Positions 35,548 to 47,728 of a DNA stretch of 64,000 nt are shown here, one piece after another. Position 1 is the stretch's first letter; the number at the start of each line of letters is the position of its first letter. The translations under genes and the position numbers were made by a program. This stretch comes from Tretioscincus oriximinensis. Its lineage: Eukaryota; Chordata; Lepidosauria; Squamata; Gymnophthalmidae. Location: the NCBI GenBank assembly GCA_022410635.1, contig JAJVDF010000775.1, forward strand, positions 282,757-346,756, given 5' to 3'. Below the pieces are notes generated by a model. The model had not been told where the DNA came from and did no database searches. It saw nothing but the letters and a program-made list of their open reading frames with translations.

Positions 35548-36746
35548 AGCCAATCAGTCATTTTACTTGCCAATTGTCAACTATGGAAGTTCAGTGCTCC
35601 CACCTTTCAAATGCTATTGGATAGTGTGATGTCAGTATTGGATACCCTCACATCCCACAATACTCTCTTGACGATTTGTAAGAGAATGAGAAAGCAACAG
35701 ATACTTAGCTATATTAGGGACACAGATTATTTTATAGATTTATCTTCCATTAATGTACCTCCAATGACCACAATTGTAGGTTGTTATAAGCTAAAAAAAA
35801 TCCTGTTTTACATTTTATCCATTATTTTTACAAAGTTTAGCAACATGGCAATCAATTGCCAATCCAGTAACTGAACAAATATCATTGGCTAGTTCATCTT
35901 AGCAACTGGTAAAATGTAATTCATGAAGAAAAATTCTCACATTTTCTCACCCAAACATTTCACACAGCTACTCATACAAAATTATCGATTTCAACCATGA
36001 TGATACATTGTCTTCTACAACAATGATTACCAATATAATTGAGTGCTCTACTAGAACCTTGCAGTGGAACGATGGAGTAGACTAAGGTGCAAAAAATGAC
36101 AACCTAACCCATCCCAAGTGAAGACCACTCATAAGTGGTTGATGCTGCAGCCTCTCTGGTGTACTAGTTTGCAGCCCACATGTGGACAGCACATGGGTCA
36201 GAGTACTATATGTTGGAGTACCATTATGTTAAGTATTCAGAAATAGCACAAGAAGGATAGTGAATCTGGGTCTTCAACCAAAATGGTCCTAACTCAGTCT
36301 TGGAGGTCAGCAACTTTCATTCCCATCTTCTGAAACTGAATTGAGATGGACTATGTGGTAACCAGACTTCATAGAAGTGATTCAGCAACCATGTCACTGT
36401 GTGCTGAGTTGCTTGCAGTGGGCCAGTGCTGGTATAATATAGCTACAGTGAAGGGGGTGGGGAATCTGCAAGTGATCTAAAGGTTTATGTGCGTGGAGGG
36501 AAAGGATTTACTTTTTTGTGAAAATCCCATTGCTGATAAGGTTGTAATTGTGACTTTAAGAAAAGGGAATTGATTAAATTTTCATTCTCCTGGGAAGGAA
36601 GAAGTGGATGAAGGTAGTCTGATAAATAAATTCAATTATCTCTAGATGTGTCGGAATCAAATCTGCATATTTTAAATACAGACTTATTCCTGGAAAAAAG
36701 AATCACTTTTTTGTTCAGCAAATGAAGATTGTAGCTACCTTCCAAG
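35548..36746. other. AT-rich non-coding stretch
   Basis: Nothing recognised beyond ordinary AT-rich sequence. Confidence 0.5.

Positions 36747-36794
<48 letters not shown>
36747..36794 (+). repeat. (GTA)16 microsatellite
   Basis: Sixteen uninterrupted GTA units. It sits just before a SINE fragment. The Thr-run frame on the minus strand is a by-product. Confidence 0.95.
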
Positions 36795-36839
36795 AGTATA
36801 AGAATAAGAATCCGCTTGTCTAAGTGTGGAACTGACAGG

Positions 36840-37055
36840 GTTTTCATAGCAAACCAATCTGGAACTCTCCATTTTTCGATTCCACACTTCTTCATGAAGA
36901 CCCGTGTATGATCTTGGGCACAGTTCTTTGGAGATCTCTCAACCCCACTCAAAGTCTATGTTGTGAGGAGAACAGAAGGTTATATAAGCCATTTTGAGTT
37001 CTTTAAGGTTGAGAAAAGCGGGGTATAAAACTGACTCCTCCTCATTTTTCTATTG
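36840..37055 (+). mobile_element. Family B SINE, head eroded
   Basis: GATCTTGGGCACAGTTCTTT, AGATCTCTCAACCCCACTCA, CTATGTTGTGAGGAGAACAG and the end GAGAAAAGCGGGGTATAAAA match the body of family B (23583-23841) with a more complete 3' end. A TTTTTCGATTCC remnant of the B box is visible near 36873. This copy shows that families A and B share the same GCGGGGTATAA tail. Confidence 0.7.
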
Positions 37056-37391
37056 AACACTCTTGGGTTTCTTGGCCTTTTTTTACGAAAAACAATATCC
37101 GAAACAAAACTAATATTAGTCTTGCAATCAGAGTCGCCAGATAATCAACCAGATTAACATCAGTTGTGTATTGGGTTTTGTTGTTTATTTGCTTGTTTTG
37201 CATACAGAAAGCAACCCCAGGTTTGACAATTAGTTGGCTGAAGATCTGGAATGCCTAGGATTTAGGTAGAATGATGCAGGTGATATTCATGATGCCCAAG
37301 AACCAGGCGGGGATAAAGTGTGGAAGGAGTGAATTGTGGCAGAATGTTCAACCACACATTACTGAACTGAAAATTATTCCACATGAAAATT

Positions 37392-37411
37392 GGGGGGGGG
37401 GGGGGGGGGGG
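37392..37411 (+). repeat. (G)20 homopolymer
   Basis: Twenty consecutive G residues, flanked by AAAATT and AATCTG. Long G runs form quadruplexes and are error-prone in sequencing, so the exact length is uncertain. Confidence 0.85.
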
Positions 37412-39149
37412 AATCTGTGTTCAAATTCCCTGTATTTAAATATGCAAAGATTAACCATGAAAGTTATAAATTGATTGCTCTCGTGAAACTTTTAATCAAC
37501 ACTGTGATGTCTGCATTCATGTCTTTTAGAGACTTAGTAGAGACATAGACAAATTCATAATATTGTTGGCCGTAATGGGTTTTTTTTTTTAAATAAAATT
37601 CAGCAGAAACAAATTATGAACAACACCATAGAAGCTAATACATGTCTATCTCATCTCTTCTCACTCCATTTTTCATTTGTTGGCTGGCCTTAGGGATATA
37701 ATGCATTTGCTCATTGTAATGATGATGTATTAAATAACCCAATTTTAATAAAGTTTAAATGTCAAATAGGGTGCATGTGAAGTACTTCTAATACCATAAA
37801 GTCCTTGGATATTTTTGTGCAGAGTAGCACAGTATGTCACTGAACAGTAATGTGAAGAAATGCCTCATATTTAGAAAGACTCTGCCCATTGTTTTCATCT
37901 GAACAACTGCACTACTTTATTATAAAAGCCTCTTTGATGTACATGAGATTTTTAATGGCAATCAATTACACATATACATATTTCCTTTTATTATAAATAT
38001 ATATCATATTAATGGGTATTATGTTGAAACAGCGCAATAACATTGACATGCAAGAGAGAGAAAGATCTTGTTTTTATAAGATGAACTTTGACCCCATTTT
38101 CAAGGCCTGGTCTAACATACAGTGTACCTCAAGGATAAAAAAAGTAAAAAAGAAAACCTATTTCTTAAAAAAAACATCAAAACCTGCAGTAGGAGAAAAA
38201 TCACTTCTAAAAAGTAATCCAATATGTGGATTTTTACATGTTAACTTCACTTAGATCTTTTGTCTACCTATCCTTTATGGATGGGATTTGTGCATCTGAA
38301 ACAGTTACCTTGGACTGATCATAAAAGGCATAATCAGGACACTGTCATTTATAGAATAGGTCATTCCTTGACATTGAAGTGTAATTATGATTTGTGACTA
38401 GATTCCATGTAGTTTAAAGGTAAGGACTAAACACTGCTAATTGTGGAATCCATGTGGACATTGTTCAGCCGCAGACTTTAGTGTGCATTGAAATGCATTT
38501 CTCATAGCAATGAGTGAAGTTCAGTTCGTGTTTGAAAGGTCAGTTGATCAATTAGTGTTCATGAATGTTTGCATTCAACCAAAAATCTGGTTCATTGAAG
38601 CTCCCAAACCACAAGGGAGTGAAACAGCCCTCCATTTGAGAATATGAACCATTTTTGTTTCCAATAGTTTTTACTCATTTTGGTATTTACTCTTGCACAT
38701 GGTATTTCTGGGCAAAAATATAACTTATTATTTAATGGGGTTTTTTTTTTGCATCAGAGGTTGTATATATGTATGTGTATGCATTCATGTATGTATATTC
38801 ATCTACTGCTAGAGTCATTTAATCAAGATTAAACTCTGTTTCATGCTAAACATAACTGTGGGGGGTGGAATCTAAAAAAAATACATGTGCGATTAAAGGA
38901 AATCTGTAGCTCGCTATGCTGGCCTGTAAAGAGTATTTCATTGAAACCCATGACATTTCATCACTATATCAGTCTCCAATGTCTAAGCCTCTCCAGCCTT
39001 GAAAGAAAGTATTTAAGAAATCACTTGATTGAAGTATCTAAAATTATGCATGGTGAGGGAAAAAATTATCTACTTATAACCAGAACATCTCTTTTTCATA
39101 CTTGTTAAAGGTCCAAAGCTCTTTCCCAGATTTTGTTTGGGAACCCTAT
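37412..39149. other. AT-rich non-coding stretch
   Basis: No gene recognised. A TATG/TGTA-rich patch lies at about 38760-38800. Confidence 0.5.
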
Positions 39150-39270
39150 TGAAAGATCATTTGTCAATAATCAGATGCAGGTGAAAGTCTTGCTTTTATC
39201 TTCTGTTCAATGTCCAGAAGTAATTGACAGGTTACTGTATGTGATGGGAAACTTAATTACACAGATCACA
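39150..39270 (+). mobile_element. Highly diverged CR1-like 3' fragment
   Basis: GCAGGTGAAAGTCTTGC, TTATCTTCTGTTCAATGTCC, AGAAGTAATTGACAGGTTAC and TGTATGTGATGGGAA follow the order of the CR1-like region (GCAGGTGAA.ATTTTGCCTTC ... GTGCAATTGGTGGGCCACTG) with heavy wear. Confidence 0.45.
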
Positions 39271-41209
39271 ATTTGATGCAGGAAGATTTGTCCAATGTTT
39301 CTATTGGAAGGGGGTGGTTTAGGGAGAGAAAGGTTACCTATTATAACAACCTCATGTGTCTATAATGGTATGCAGTTTGCAACTGATATTACCTTCATTA
39401 GCGCAAATAACAAATTATGCAATTTAGGGATGGTAAAATTATTTTGTGATTCACTCCCCCCCTTTGTTTCTTTAATTTATTCAGCACAGATCCCATTTGT
39501 CAATTTCGGCAGGGATTTTTTCACCTCACAATACGAATACAAGAAATTCTTAATACATGCTCCTATTTAACAACTTTTCTTTAAGGATTAAACACACTCA
39601 CCACAAGATGGCTCCCTGGCAGTTTTCAAGTACATTGTTTTCCATCCTATCTAGTAATGCAGCCAAGACATTGATTATCTTTTGGACGTCTAGAGCAGCT
39701 TGTGGATTAGAGTCTTGTCTAATAAAATAATACCTATTTTTACATTAAAGCCCTGGGGATCCCTTTGAAAGGTAATTCTTTTACTTTAATTTCTGTACCC
39801 CATAAAAGTCTGTTATCTAGTTTGTGCCTCTGCTCTTCATTTTATTTTTCTTCCTTACAAAGACTGGTCCAGAGAATTCAAACTGATTTCAAGTTTTAAG
39901 CCTCCTGCTTTTAAAAGCTAAAGCAGCTTATGCTGTTAGATTCTTTTCCTTCCCCTTCTTATCTGAAACTTTTGAGAAATTTGAATGTCATTTGGGTTTC
40001 TTTAAGACTTTTCTCCTACACCCATATTTATGGAAAACACTAGTAAAATATTAGAAACCTTATAGTGGTTGGTAATGAATGGATGGCAACATATTAAAAT
40101 TAATATTGGCACTGGAAAGCCAGCAGCAGGTGGGTGTGAAAAGAAATATTACATTCATCTGAGAGCTTTATTTGGGACACATCAAAGGATTTTTNAAAAA
40201 TATTTTTTATTATTAATTTGGCTACAACAAAAAAAAAAATGAAAACAAACATAAAAAAAAATACATCACTTCTTCCTACCCCTCACCTCCGCCAACCTGT
40301 GCACCAGAAACAGAAGAAGAAAGTCCGAACCACCACCTCATAAGATTAACCTATTATGAAAAATAAGAGCTATAGTGCTAGTTAAAATGTTGATGTCTCT
40401 GTTGCCTGACACAGTCATATCCACCAATCTCCTCCATCTCTGTAGCCATGGGATTTTAACTGGGATATCCAGGATTCTCATCCGACATCAAAGGATGATA
40501 ATCTGATGATATACGGAGTTGCAAATCTGTGACTGAGTAAGGGAACAGTTTATAGTTATAGTAGATACTAGCTAATTTGTATTTAAAACCAAATGAGACG
40601 CTTCTCAATGCGTATATGATGTTTGAGGATTGTATGTGTGTGCTACATTAGTTAAGAACAAACTGTCTGAAAAACAAAGAGTTGCTTGTTAGATCCCCAG
40701 CTTCTCAACTTCTGTATCTGTGGATATTTAGGAGCAGGGCACACAGCGTATGCATCAACATTATTTTTGGATAAATTGGAAGAGTGACAATTCAGAGATA
40801 AGTGTGTCGCATTGAGGTGTCACTGACATCAGTTGCCAGAATTGCTGAAGACTGTTGGTTTGCTATGAACTAAAAAGTGCTGATCTTAGCTAGAGAACAA
40901 TCTCTATGGAAAGAGGTCTGATAGGGCTCTTTCTATTTGACCAGAAGACCCAAAATTGCGGGTTATCATTTTTTAACTAAAAATAATAAAACAAAATTAC
41001 TTCTGCTCCAATTTTATTTGTAAGTTGAATCTTATATTTTCTAGTTCCAAATGAATAAATTTGTAGGAATATATATCCTTACCTTCCTATCTATCCGTCT
41101 GTCTGTCTATCATCTACGCACTCCAAAATGTATTCATTTCCATATGCACATGTTATGTGTAGGTAATGGAAATATATATGAACAAAGCTACAAATATGTG
41201 TAGATGTAT
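39271..41209. other. AT-rich non-coding stretch
   Basis: No gene recognised. 40190-40310 is an A-rich patch beside TTATTATTAATTTGG and a C-rich segment (CTTCCTACCCCTCACCTCCG), which could be an antisense L1-like 3' end; unproven. 41090-41110 holds CTGTCTGTCTAT repeats. Confidence 0.4.
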
Positions 41210-42000
41210 ATATTTAGGCTGTATCCAGACACAGTGTCAAATCTGCATAGTTTCTTTTTGCTCTGCAGTATTAAGGATTGAAAGAAGACTGTTGATCTAC
41301 ACACAAGGTTCTCATGTGACATTTTGTCTGCCACCATTATCTTCTCCTCACCACCTGTGTGGATTCTGCCATTGCCTCCCCCTCCTGCCATGATTACCAC
41401 TGGATCTCCTTCTATTGCTATAATCCTCATAGCAATTTCAGCAGCAGGAAGAAATGACAGGCAAGCTAAGAATGGTCACGCAAATCCTGGCAACAAGAGG
41501 AAAAAGCAACAGCAACTATCTACTTAGGTGGCAAGGAAAGGAGAATAAACAGCTCATGAAATGTCACATGAGAGCCTTGTGCGTAGGCAGGCAATCATCC
41601 TCCACTACCTTAAGATTTCACAGTAAAGGAGACTTCTGCAATTTCAACATCTTTCCTGGATCTGATCTTATTTGCATGCCCTTTCCTGCATCATGGGATG
41701 ATGAGTGAAAAAGCTTGAAATTGCTGTCTGTACTGCTAGAATCCCAGAAGTTAAGTTCAGTGGTTTGTAGCTTTTTTCCTGCATCCATGCCAGACACAGC
41801 TTTGTTTGTTTGGCTGGCCTGGTACAGGTACAGAAACAGGGCAAATGGCTCTGCCTCCTTCCTATGGATACAGCCTTCCAACATGAGCCGCTCCCATGTA
41901 TCTGAGTGTTGAGTGCTTGGGAAGAAATTCAAATGGTACTGCAGACCAAGTAAAAAATCATTTCCTGCACTCCCTAGGGGCCTTTGCACATCCTAAAGAT
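41210..42000. other. Mixed-composition block, unassigned
   Basis: More GC than its flanks and opens with GGCTGTATCCAGACAC, which resembles Harbinger-like MITE starts (GGCTGCATCCACAC). It contains a 123-codon minus-strand frame (41618-41989) with no recognisable domain. I cannot decide between a decayed DNA transposon and unique sequence. Confidence 0.25.
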
Positions 42001-44325
42001 GGCACCTATGAACCGCCACTGAAAAACAACTAATGATCTATAGCCACATTCTGATATCCTTTACTTTATGGGACCAATTATCATTTTGGAAATTGTCCCG
42101 CAAACCTGTAGGATCCAAGGACATGAATACGTAAGAGAGATTTTTGGTCTCAATTACAAGGGCCTAAGTGAAGGCAACATGTCTTGTCAAAGCATTTGTA
42201 TGCTGTAGAGCTGAATAGAAGGAAGATATGCATTTTTAAATGTTACTGAAGCTTGTAATGTGAACACTGAAAGCACTGGTGTAAGACAAGAAACTGCGAG
42301 TGATGCTGTTATCAAATGAGTTGTATTTATCAGTTTGAAGTAGTGAAGACTTTTTTGACTGCAGACTTCTAGGCTTTTCTTACTTACTTTCGTAGAGTGG
42401 AGTTCTTGGATGAAGTGGGTTCTCAGCATTTCCCCCTCAAAAAATATAATTATTTCAAGCTCTTTCTCAAGATCAATCTTCTTGAATTTTTGAGAGAATG
42501 TTTGCTATGCTTTCCTCTGATCATTTTTCTCCAAAACATATTTTGAATTTAGCTTTACCATCCCTTGGAATTTTGCCTGCCCACGCCTAAGTTCTAAATC
42601 TTAGTAACTGTACCCTTTCTTTTCCTGTTTCCTCAATTGTTTAATAAAGTTCTCTGCCATTTGGTATTAAGCCCGAGAAGCAGGGGGAATGTTTGCATGA
42701 CATTCAGTTGGTGTTGGAACCAATTCTTGGTTCCTGGCTGACTNAAAACCTTGTCACATGTCATAGACACAGTTATTGGCTTTTTCCATGGTTACCTTAG
42801 AGACTAGTCCAAATATGTCATGGGAATACATTGTTCTTTACAGACCTGTCCTCCCATCTCCCTGATGACTAGAGCTGCTCCCCAAATTCTTTTATTACTT
42901 ACTTTCTGTGGATGCCTTAGAAGCAGTCCACAAGCATCCGGTGCCATGGGGAATAGGCTATTCATGATCAATATTCTCATTTTTTTCAACTCTGTTTTGC
43001 AACAAGGATAGTAGTAATGATTTATTTTCATTATGTGTAACTGTATTTCTAAAGTTTCATTATAGTTTATCAATGTCCAGTGTGAAAATAGTTGCCATTG
43101 TGATTATATTTGAATGTTGGATAGCTAGTCATTTCTGAGTGAGTCTAGATTTTAGACTTTTATAAATCCAAATTATCTTGGGTTCTCCATGGCTAATTTT
43201 CTCCATTTTAATAAATGAGTACATCAAATCTTAGTTTGACATTAAACATGACAAACCTAGCACGATTCTGAGAGAATTTGAAAACAATCAGGGAAAAAAG
43301 GGGGGATAAGAAGAAGGGGGTGCATATTCATAACTTAAAGAACAGCTTTTCTGGAAGAGCATTTTTTTGACGAAAGAATGCAAATTTCTCANATACACAT
43401 TATGGTTTTGATTTTTAAAAGTGACACACGGAGAAAGGTATTATTNTATACTGAAGGCTATACATAGTTTGTCCTTCAAGTTGGTACCCACTGGAAAACA
43501 GAAGCATCTTTAAGCAACAATAAAACCAGACTTTTGTTAAAGAAACCATGTTAAAATCATGAAAACTAAAAGTAAAGAAATCTTTGCTTTTCTCTCATTA
43601 GCTTTTAATTTTACACACATTTGAGGAAAATGTAGGCATTTGTTCTGGTAATTAACAGAACATGAAAGCATTAATCCTACAACGTGCTATTAAATTATAG
43701 GCTGTTTCATTAGTCAGCTTTTTAGTATGAAGGTGCATGAACTTTGCATGTATCTTACTGTTTGANGAATTGGACTGGAATATGTTCCATGCGTAATAAC
43801 TCTGCCATAGGACATCTTGTCCACTAAACCAGAATTTATGTACTGATGGAGATTAAGAGCCACAAATGCCTGTGAATCAGATAGTGAAATAGAGTGTGAG
43901 AGTGTACTAGAGAATGGTAGTTTAACAATATCCCTTTACAAGAAGAATCTATTAGCAACAATCAGGTTTCTGAAGGAGATATTGTTTTCATAGTTCCACA
44001 GTGAGATTTTTAAACATTAAAATCATGCATTTTAAATAGTCATGGCCAGACATTATGATAGAATAGGACAAAACATATTTCTTCTTTTCCTGTTGTTGTC
44101 AACACATCCATCAAGCTGAAATTGCTAACATATCCAAATGCTTGGACTTCTGTGATTACTAAGAAAATTACATCTTATATCTCAATAGCATGCCAAAGAC
44201 TGCGTAACAAAAGTGGTCAAGAGGAAGTTTCTGAGCAATAGAATTCTTAACCGTCACAATTCTGAACTCTCTAAAAATCTAAAAGTCCTGGCAATTGTGC
44301 TGCAACACTGTCAATAGCAGATAGG
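42001..44325. other. AT-rich stretch with a candidate conserved non-coding segment
   Basis: No gene recognised. 43540-43760 is dense in homeodomain-type core words (TTAATT, TAATTA, ATTA, TCATTA) and free of repeats I recognise, the look of a conserved non-coding element. Without another genome this is only a guess. Ns occur at about 42744, 43392, 43446 and 43766. Confidence 0.3.
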
Positions 44326-44961
44326 CTGACCAGATAACCTCTTTTAGGGTTGTCTGCCCCACCCTCCTGAAGGAGATGCCATTTCCCCATTGTTGGCTGA
44401 TTTTTTTTAAATTAAATTATTTTTACAATGTACTGCACCACAACTAGGGAGCTATGACAACTGGGGCCAGCTTTTGAAGACACCCTTCCCCTCAGAAAAA
44501 AAATCTTGCACACTTAAAAAAAATGGTGGAATTTTTTTTTTAAAAAAAAGAAAATACACTGCACCACCAATAGGAGCTCTGGCAATGAGGGCCAGCTTCT
44601 GAAGGCACCCTCCCCTCAGTAAGAAATAAAATAATGCAAATTTCTCATGCACTTCAAAACATTTTCACACATTTTAAATTTTTTTTTTTAATTAACCGCA
44701 CCACCACTAGGGGGCTCTGGCAACCGGGGCCAGCTCCTGAAGGTACCCTCCCCTCAATAAAAAAAATAAAAAGCATATTTCTCACACGTTTCAAAAAAAA
44801 ATTGCGCACTTTAAAAATCCTCATGCACTTTAAAAAATTCTCACGTGAATTGCAGATTTCTCAGGCGTGAATTTTGGAAACAGATGCATGATGGTTGGCT
44901 AGCATTTTTATGAATATGCAAATTAGCATGAGTATTAATTACCCCAGTTTGGGCCTCAGTC
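44326..44961 (-). mobile_element. TAGGCTGACCAGAT-family MITE with internal triplication
   Basis: Opens TAGGCTGACCAGATAACCTC and ends CAGTTTGGGCCTCAG, the reverse of the opening of 47871-48206 (CTGAGGTCCAAACTGGAG) but lacking the outermost 15-17 bases. Inside, a unit beginning GCACCAC.A.TAGG.G and containing GGGCCAGCTYYTGAAG and CCCTCCCCTCA occurs three times, starting near 44435, 44561 and 44698 (spacing 126 and 137). The copy at 47871 has one such unit. No coding capacity. Confidence 0.75.
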
Positions 44962-45330
44962 TAACAGCAAAGGCTTAGTGGGTTTAATTCTTCTTCTNCT
45001 GCTGCTGCTTCGGCTTATTCTTGTCTTCTTCTCTTCTTTTTCTCTTGTTTCTTTCTTCTGTTTTCTTCTTTTCTTCTTTCCTCCCATCTCTTCTTCCTTG
45101 CTTCCTTTTTCTTCTTCTCTTCTCTTCTCTTTTCTTCTTCTCATTTGCTTCTTCTCTCCTTCTTTTTCCTTTCCTGTTTTCTTTGTCTTCTTCCTGCCTT
45201 CCTACTTACCTACCCCTTACTTAATTACCTACTTCCTCCTTCCTTTTTCCCCCTCCCTCTATTCCTCTCCTTCTCTGGTCTGCTTGTTGCCCCTCCCATC
45301 TCTTCTCTGCTCATTCCCTTCTCCCCCCTC
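44962..45330. repeat. Polypyrimidine tract
   Basis: After AGTGGGTTTAATTCTTCTTC the plus strand is almost wholly C/T for about 330 bases (TTCTTC, CTCTTCTT, CCTTCCT words), with one N near 44998. The lead-in matches that of the tract at 9125-9258. Leu/Ser/Phe-rich frames here are low-complexity artefacts. Confidence 0.85.
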
Positions 45331-45790
45331 CACTCTGCTCATTGTCCCTCCCCTCCTCTAAGGTGCACCCACCTGAAGGTGCTCCCATAATGGTGACCAG
45401 GGATTGGGCCTACTCCTGGACAGAGGGAGGAGTTAGGGATAGGCGGTGGGGCAGACGCAGAGAGTGGGTGGTTGTGCAGAGGTTAGGGAGGAGGCAAGGA
45501 CAACGGCCCGTGCCAGCAACTTGATTGGCAGGTGGCAGTGCCGATCGTGCCTGCCCATGATTGGTGCCATCGCCACTGCCATTTCAGACAGCAACAGTTA
45601 CAACACTAGAACTCTTCCGGGCTCCAGCTGGAATTGACATCCCTGCCTGGGATCAGGTGAGGCTGCACCTAATGGCACCAGCCTAACAGCTATCGCCGTC
45701 CTGCTGCAACTGCACAGACAGGCCAGTGGACTGTACACAAAATGACATCACGGTCTGTCGGCTCGTTTGGGCTTTATAGTACAGGATTCC
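45331..45790. other. GC-rich block following the pyrimidine tract, unassigned
   Basis: A GC-rich, CpG-containing segment with a purine-rich part (about 45418-45510) and a GATTGGCAGGTGGCAGTGCC region, ending abruptly in AT-rich DNA at GGCTTTATAGTACAGGATTC. It may form a single mobile element together with the pyrimidine tract before it, but no inverted ends or target duplication were found. Confidence 0.3.
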
Positions 45791-46396
45791 AATTGTTTTC
45801 TCTATAAACTGAAAATCCTAGGAATCTGTCCTCTTCAAAGAAGATCACTGCCACACTCTAACTGAATTAAAAGTGAAAGAATGCTGGACCTTAGCAGACT
45901 ATTAGACCAAAACAGTGATTTCTGCAGTTTAATTTTTAATAAATTTAAAAACAGAGCCAAATTATAATAGTCAAATAAACTGGGAAGTGAGCACTTATCA
46001 TCTGTTGAATGTCTCCATTGTTTTCAAACTCTGAAACTTTAATAAGTTCTGGCACAGAATTGAACCACTAAGTTTGCTGACTTCTAGATTTGAAGTACAA
46101 TTGTGTAACAATATATGAACAGATATAGATAAAGTAGGCAGCACATATGTTCAGAATCATTTGTATCTTGCCATGTTTTTAACAATTTTACACAGTAAAT
46201 ATACAACAATTTCCCAAGCAGGAGAAAAAATAAATTATTCACAAATATTCAAAGATATAAGCACAACTGACATTTTAATGCAGAAAAATACATTAACAAA
46301 GAACAGTGCAATGATTTCAATGGGCCCTTAAACGTATAATCTACTACTAGAAACTATGTACTTCAAAGTATAATCTTATTTGCAATAAGTCAGACC
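45791..46396. other. AT-rich non-coding stretch
   Basis: Nothing recognised. Confidence 0.5.
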
Positions 46397-46575
46397 AGTG
46401 ATAGACCAGTGGAATAGTTTGCCACAGGAGGTGGTGAGTTCGCCTTCACTGGAAGTCTTTAAACAGAGACTGGACAGTCATCNATCTGGGATGCTTTAAT
46501 GAATCCTGCATTGAGCAAGGGGTTGGACTTGATGACCCTTGAGGTCCCTTCCAATTCTATAATTCTATGATTTTA
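46397..46575 (+). mobile_element. CR1 LINE 3' end, ATTCTATG-tail subfamily
   Basis: TGGAATAGTTTGCCACAGGA, GGTGGTGAGTTCGCCTTCAC, GTCTTTAAACAGAGACTGGA, GGGGTTGGACTTGATGACCC and CCTTGAGGTCCCTTCCAATT lead to ATTCTATAATTCTATGAT. This is the classic amniote CR1 3' end with its ATTCTATG repeat, and it differs in subfamily from the TTATGTTC-tailed copies elsewhere in the window. One N at 46483. Confidence 0.9.
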
Positions 46576-47086
46576 TAATCATGTTGGTCAATGACTGTGA
46601 AGAGATCTGGTACCTAGATATCTCCATCACGTCTCTTTGAGAGACCCTGATATCTGCTGTGAATGTGGGCTTAAAAATAGGTATCTCAGCAGGTTTCAAT
46701 CTGCAAGGGGCAGATAGCAGATAAAGGATTTAGTTGCCTGATGCTAAATAACCATTAAGACAAAAGACTATGGTGAAAGCATGGTTTACTTCAGGAAAAG
46801 AAAGCAGGAAGTGAACCAAGATTCCTGGTGGCCAGCTCTTTTAAAATTCCAGGAGGAGTTACAGGCAGTCAGCTGGTACAAAAATCTCTTCTTTCATCTT
46901 GATGATGAGTTCCTATTTCAAACAGGAAAAGAAGCTTCCTTTAGACATTTGCTCTTTGAAAGACATGTGCTCTGCTCCATTTCTTTGGCATGTCCCTTGA
47001 GCAAAAGTAAGCAGGAAACAAACTAAGGATTAGTTACTATGGGGACTAAGAGGNTGGAGCTAAGGATTAGCTAGGCTACGATGGAG
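46576..47086. other. Non-coding stretch before the hAT-like element
   Basis: No gene recognised. An 81-codon plus-strand frame (46781-47026) has no recognisable domain. Confidence 0.45.
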
Positions 47087-47673
47087 TAGGGTTNCCATAC
47101 GTCCCAGTAAACNGGGACAAACCCGGTTTTGGGGACTAAAATATAGTCCCCTCCGGGTTTTAAGGCAAAATCCCGGTTTTTTACATTCCCCGATGCTGCA
47201 TCGGGNAATGTAAAAAGGCGGGATTTTAAAGGAAAAGCAGCCGTCAGATCTGACGGCTGCAGCACGCACAACGCTTTCCGGAGTCCTGGGAGGACCCTTG
47301 GAGCGCGCCGTCGCTGCTCCTTGGCTGGAGGTGGGGTTTCGCCCTGCTCTTGTCGCCAACTCGCCTCTAGCAGAGGAGAAATGCCTGGGTTTGTGACAGG
47401 AGGGCAGCTCTGTTCTCCTCTCACAAACCCAAGCGTTTTTGCTCCACTGCTGCAGGCGAGTTGGCGGCCCACTTGCTAGAGCAGGGCGAAATCCCGTCTC
47501 CAGCAAAGGAGCAGGTACACGCACGCGTGTGCACACANGGATGCTTGTGGTGAGACAGGCAGAAGAGGTTTTGCCTGTCTCGCTACAAGCGTCTGTATGT
47601 GCGCGTGCGCACATGCGTGCACGCGCACCCCACCCCCATCCCGGTTTTGGGTTGCCAGAATATGGCAACCCTA
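47087..47673 (+). mobile_element. Non-autonomous hAT-like element, 587 bp, 8-bp TSD, foldback interior
   Basis: Termini TAGGGTTNCCATA and TATGGCAACCCTA are perfect inverted repeats apart from the N. Flanks CGATGGAG (47079-47086) and CTATGGAG (47674-47681) match at 7 of 8, fitting an hAT duplication. The interior is GC- and CpG-rich and strongly self-complementary: a 16-base-arm palindrome at 47181-47213, a perfect 24-base palindrome at 47237-47260, and matching blocks around 47366-47400 and 47410-47450. The reverse of 35096-35539 aligns with it block by block. The long minus-strand frames (for example 229 codons at 47060-47749) are CpG-rich artefacts. Confidence 0.85.
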
Positions 47674-47728
47674 CTATGGAGGCAAAGTGACCAAACAGGA
47701 ATGGAAAGGTAAGAAGGCTATTTCTGGC

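Noticed and set aside
41618..41989. 123-codon minus-strand frame as a gene
   Set aside because: No recognisable motif, no splice or promoter context, and length within reach of chance in a block of this composition.
44978..45361. 127-codon Leu/Ser/Phe-rich frame resembling a membrane protein
   Set aside because: Low-complexity translation of a polypyrimidine tract.
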